From: Pyrocephalus nanus
Taxonomy: Eukaryota; Chordata; Aves; Passeriformes; Tyrannidae
DNA: 64,000 nt
Direction: 5' to 3'
NCBI GenBank assembly: GCA_038380795.1
Contig: CM076259.1
Location: 64,251,938-64,315,937 of the forward strand
The notes beneath the pieces are model-generated. The model ran no database searches. It saw only the letters and a program-made list of their open reading frames with translations, and had not been told where the DNA came from. Numbering within the stretch: position 1 is the stretch's first letter; each line of letters begins with the position of its first letter. A program made the translations under genes and the position numbers. Shown piece by piece: positions 59,099 to 64,000 of the stretch.

Positions 59099-62000
59099 TA
59101 CTAATACGTACTTACTAATAATATCAGTAAACTACATCATTATGACAAGACATGGGTGTTGTCAGAATACCACCCACTACTTGTAATATTCACACAGGGA
59201 AAGGCAACTACATGAATCCCTGAAAATTGTCCTTTGACCTTGCTCCTGAACGTTACCTGCTGCAGAATGGTAGAACTAGAAAAAATGAGCAGAACATATG
59301 GTTATATGGAGCTGTGTATGAATCTGTCTGCTGCTCTGCCTTCTGGTGAAGTAGTGTCAGGTGGCATCAAAAATCAAAGAATCTCTCTTAGCTTACAGAT
59401 CTTCAGGATATGAGCAGTGGATATAGCTCATACCTGAATTTCCATGCCTGGATGGAGTGTTGTTTATTTCCATTGAGAAGACTTTCACAATCTATATTTT
59501 AAGTTCTGTCACCCTTAAAATACTCAGAGTGTAAAGTTAACAGCAAGTCTATAATTTAAAATGTTTATATTTCTTGAGTATGTGTAGACTCAAATAAAAT
59601 GGCTAAAGATATAAAAAGAATCAGGCTATAATCCATTACCCCTAAGAGTCATCTACCATTGCCAACAGTAGTTTATTAGTGTCAGAGAAAACCTGGCATT
59701 CCCCATGTCAGGATAAATTCTGCACAGGCTGTTACTCAATATAAAAGCAATCATGCCCTTAATCTGCAGACAATAGTAAATGAAGAAAAAAGCCACTGTT
59801 TCTTCCCTTGGCCACAATTAAAGGAGAAACAAAGAGGCTACAGAATGTTAACATGGGACTTCAAGGGACACAGCCTACCAGAGGAGGCCAAATGTGAAGT
59901 ACAGCTTTTCTTTTTTTTTTTAGGCCTATGAGCTAAAAGACACCACCAGAAATTAAGGACAACTGGTCCAACTGCAAATGAGTTATATTTTCTTTTTCTC
60001 TGAGCCTTCTTGCTTGCTGCTGGACCATTATTTTAGTTGCCATCATGACGCGAATGATTTATGCTGCAGAAATGATCTTCACTATGCTCCCTCTTTCAAG
60101 ATATACTTTACAAGTCTTATTTGGTTTCCTCCACTCCTTTTTGTCCATTTTGCCCCTGATTAAAACTAAATCCTACAGATGCAAAAGGATTGATGGATTT
60201 TAAATGATAAAAAAACAAATCCAGACTCAAAAGATATGATTTTGACACCACACTCACGTCAGTACTCATAAGTTTCACAAGCTTCTATAAGTAAATGCAA
60301 CTCTTCTATTCTCATTGAAAGGTAGAAACTAAGACAAGTGCTTGATTTTGAAGTAGATCTTATTCACTTCAATAAATCTAGGGGGAAGTTTTGGCATTTT
60401 TGCAACCAATTTGTCAGAATACAAGGTATGTGAAGCCATGTAAGCAAAGGTGATAATTTGTTCTGTTTCCTGTATGCTATTCCTTGAGCTGGGGGAGTAA
60501 AGCCCTTCAAGAGGAACAGGGCTGTCCTCTGGAAGATTGCTGCTGGAAGGAAACCACCACTTTTTAGGCATTGAGGAGAACGTTACAATTGGTATTTCTC
60601 AAAACAAACCTTAATTTTTTGATTTTTTAAAAATAAAATTTAAAATAAGTTAATTCTGTTTTACTTAAATAGCTGGTAGATGCTTTCAAAACATCTACGA
60701 CTGTTCCCACAATCTTTTGCTCACAGGCTCACATTTTGGCTAAGCTGATGAATGGCCATTAGCATACATGACTATTTCAAGGCCCATTATGGTTCTGACT
60801 TAGCATATTCTGTAGAAGATGATGATCTTCCTTCCATCACACCATACCTCATTTACAAGATAACATCTTTGCTCTTCACTAGACCTCTCCATGGGTTGAT
60901 TAAATTTACCATAATGAGAGAAAGGATTTTTTAAACTAGATTTTTTTTTAGAAAAAAAAGATTTTTTTTCTAAATATAACGAGTTAGCTTTTCTCCAAAT
61001 CTATTCTCCCAACTAGTTGAATTTGCAGTAAGGCGATGAAAATCAAAGATTAAATGCATCTGAGCTGCTGTGGAGTATCAGGAAAGAGTTTAAATTCTTA
61101 TGGTGAAAGTGAACAACCTCTGCTTTTCCCCTTTTTCAGGAATAATACTATACGGGTTACAATAAAGGGGATCTGAGAGGTGCAGCAGAGCAGTATCACA
61201 TTGGTAGAAGTGGTTTTGCTTTTGAAAACATATGGTAGGAAATCATATAATGTTATGAACATTACCCTGGGAATAAAGCTCACAGAACACCATACCTACC
61301 TTCAAAGTTTTCTTCTGGAAGTACGTTGGACAAAGTTGTGATAGACATGAAGGCAGCACACCTGTTCTAAAGAATAGAAAATATTTTGTTGATTTAGGAA
61401 GGGGTCTTTTTGTTTTGTTTTGCTTTGTTTTTCTTTCAATCCAAACTCTAAGAAGGGGCTTTGTGCCAAAAAATCTTGTTTATTTTTCCAACTGCGTCAG
61501 TTAGTCTAATTAAAAAAAATCCTCTTCTGTGAAAGTCTTGTTTTGGTGGATATAAATACTGAAAACTGCTGATATATGCATCAAAACTACATTTATGTAA
61601 CTCAATAACTAATCAATACATTGATTGAGCTAAAATGACACAGTACTATTTCCCAACTTTTTTACCTCTAATTTTAAATATTCAGTGCTGCGTTGCATTA
61701 AAAAAAATGCTAAATACTAACTAGGTCTGATGTCAGTTATCATTTTCCAAGAAATAATTGTTGCCATATTACTCATTTTCAGACAGGAAGACAATCAGCC
61801 TTATATCTAATCTATGATCTTTGATTTTATGCTATTTAAGAATAAACTCTATTCTGAATCACTCCTTTTTAATCTTTCATGTATAATTGAAGTTCAAAAA
61901 ATCTGATAAATAATCTTCTGATGTTAAATTTATTCACAATGATAAATAACTTTTTCTGCTTCTTAGTCGGTTCTGTCAGGATGTGAGAAAATAAGTCTGA

Positions 62001-64000
62001 TTTAACCATGAATAATTTGAATTATTTGCATGTTTGGAAAACTATTAAGCTAAGGAAATTGATTTATTTACGCAATTCAAAGGAAGACATATTTGTATTC
62101 CTTTCAGAAGCACAAATCATTTCTGTCCCAGTACATATGATTTTGCCATTAAAAACAGCACTAAAAAGTTATTCAAAAAGACTCATTTTAAGAGAAAAAA
62201 AAGTACTTGTAAATTTACTATATTGTAACTTGTAAGAAGTCATCATGTTCTAACTGTGGTACAAAAATAGGTCAGCCTCTAAAATCAGATTGTATTAAGT
62301 TAAAGATGCATGTATCTGAGTTTGGGGGTTTAATAACTACATTTGGAAACAAAATAGTTACATGCTATAATTATAAAGTACTGACTTCCTTCAAATGTCC
62401 ACAAAGGAAAAGTAAATGTGTTCGAAAGCTTTTTTAAACGTTAGTTTGTCTAGTATTTTCTAATTTGATTATGGGCTTTATTCTGCTAACCTTTCCCATG
62501 TAATCTTTTATTACAAGGGTCTCTTCCAAGACTAAACTTTTCAGCCTGGAATCTTCATTTTGCAGAGCATTATTATGTAATTGCTTATGTGTCTATATTG
62601 CTGTTTAATATGAAAACACATTTTTCTATCCATATATTTGGTTTTGACATTCTGTACCCTATATTATGTTTTTAGTCATCATCTTGATACCTTGTATTAA
62701 CATTTAGAATAAGCCTAGTATAGCTACCTGAAAAGTAAATTAAGTGCAAATGGAAACACATATAAATTCAGCTAGAAGCTATCTATGTTCAAGCTGTGTA
62801 AGAGCTTGCAAATATGGGGGGTTTTAAATCATGGGTGTCTTAACAGAAGTGAGAGCCTTCCCTAGTTTCTGTGTTGATGTGCATGCTCTGATAACATCTC
62901 ACATCCCACTCTCCGAGGAGGAACCATCCTATTATTTACTGTAGTCAGGGACCATGATTCCAGGGTACGTTATGATAGGCGTTAGTCAGTAAGTATCAGA
63001 GCAATCTTTATGACTAGCAGGAGCTATTCAACTTCCTTGTGGCAGAACTTAATGTTCTAACATAAAAACCAGCTTTCAAATTCAGCATTGAATCCCAATG
63101 ATAATAACTTCCCACAGATAGGAAAGCATATGAATCAGTGAAGTCTAAAATTAAGACTAGTGAATACACTGAATTTAGAGCTATCATGCTATATACCATA
63201 GTTCACAGTATAAAACAGTATCATAGTATTATTATATTGCAGTATGATAATACACTACACTGTTTGGAGAATGGACAAGACTATAAATTTCTTTAAACCT
63301 CTGAAAAAAATTTCCAAAGAATGAAGAAAAGACTAGAATGTTTCTCCCACATCACAGCTTGTTTCTTACAGGCACCATTCCCGCCTACAGACCAGCTGTT
63401 GAGCTTTTGCCCTTCTGAGATCTAATTAAAACATTTTTTCTCATTTCTAGGAGAGTGACTGCCCTTCTTTACAATATGGTGGCAGAAATAAGAAGTGGGG
63501 ATGTGCAGAGGCAGGAGGAGAAAGACCCATATTGACCCATTCCTGGAAAATATTAGTGGTACTTATACTGGCACTGTGCCCATTTCATCCTACAAGAGCC
63601 TCTTCAGCATGTTTCCCTCATTAAGTCAACTTTCGTAGGAGGTTTTACAACCAGAGGCTGAGATAAAACATCACTTTACTACCATACTCCCAGCTCTCAG
63701 CCCCCTCCTCTGACATGAATTTCTCTCAACGGCTTCTCCTTGAAACAGGTGGATACCAATACACATATGGTGGGTAAGTGCACCACTGAATCTTCCTTCC
63801 TTCCCCAAAGCAGAAGCTGTTAACAGATAGGTAGGCAACCAAAAAGCTGAACTAGAGTTAGTGTGACATGGTGGTTACCTTTTTAACTCAATTGATACTA
63901 AAAAAAAGTTGCAGGTGTGTTGTGAAAAAATAATGACAAGCTGTGTGACCTAAATTAATCTCTGTAGATGTTCAAGTGCAGTTGACTTGCTTTTACAGGA
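59099..64000. other. Non-repeat DNA to window end
   Basis: 4.9 kb without a recognised transposon. It contains a 13-bp perfect palindrome at 60947-60974 and candidate minus-strand exons at about 60390-60566 and 61300-61361 (see findings). Otherwise ordinary AT-rich sequence. Confidence 0.45.
60947..60974. repeat. Perfect inverted repeat, 13-bp arms
   Basis: TTTAGAAAAAAAA, two bases (GA), then TTTTTTTTCTAAA: a perfect palindrome apart from the 2-base centre, able to extrude a hairpin. Adjacent T runs suggest slippage or template switching. Confidence 0.92.

Noticed and set aside
1..64000. CRISPR array, prophage, operon or other prokaryotic system
   Set aside because: No regularly spaced repeats and no dense ORFs; repeat content is that of a bird nuclear genome.

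Overview
The window reads as nuclear DNA of a bird. The main evidence is at least thirteen CR1 LINE copies, several with the bird CR1 3' tail built on ATTCTATG or ATTCT units, plus solo-LTR-like sequences starting TGTGGTGGGTTG of a kind common in avian genomes. There are no dense ORFs, operons, Shine-Dalgarno sites or other prokaryotic features. The bulk is AT-rich, with short GC-richer islands that coincide with the mobile elements. No protein-coding gene, rRNA, tRNA or CRISPR array can be supported, so the window is best read as intergenic or intronic sequence. Most open frames lie inside transposable elements or are short chance frames.

Layout. 1-8.1 kb: five CR1 pieces (minus at 0.25-0.7 kb; plus at 2.7, 4.2 and 5.0-5.5 kb; a long minus copy at 6.35-8.07 kb with reverse-transcriptase code and a non-CR1 insert). 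8.1-11.2 kb: single-copy-looking DNA with a strong hairpin at 8.83 kb. 11.19-12.55 kb: the most distinctive locus, a minus-strand piece of an RTE-like non-LTR retrotransposon ending in a zinc-finger-like motif, abutting a plus-strand CR1. 13.4-15.4 kb: two minus CR1 copies, one with an (AGAAT)9 tail. 17.9-22.7 kb: LTR family A (minus), a long RT-bearing CR1 (minus) and LTR family B (plus). 25.6-26.1 and 33.0-33.5 kb: minus CR1. 35.0-43.0 kb: LTR A (plus), LTR C (minus) and LTR A (plus). 44.1, 48.8 and 58.8 kb: a CR1 scrap, a deleted LTR A and another CR1 3' end. 59.1-64 kb: no recognisable repeat.

A few open stretches not explained by repeats carry plausible splice or retrocopy signals (26.2, 27.5, 29.8-30.3, 48.0, 55.5-55.9, 58.0 and 60.4-61.4 kb). 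None has a recognised protein family, and each is reported only as a low-confidence lead. I found no convincing novel system. The loci most worth checking are the RTE-like element, the poly(T) tract at 27.49 kb with a reverse-strand AATAAA, and the candidate minus-strand exons at 60.4-61.4 and 26.2 kb.
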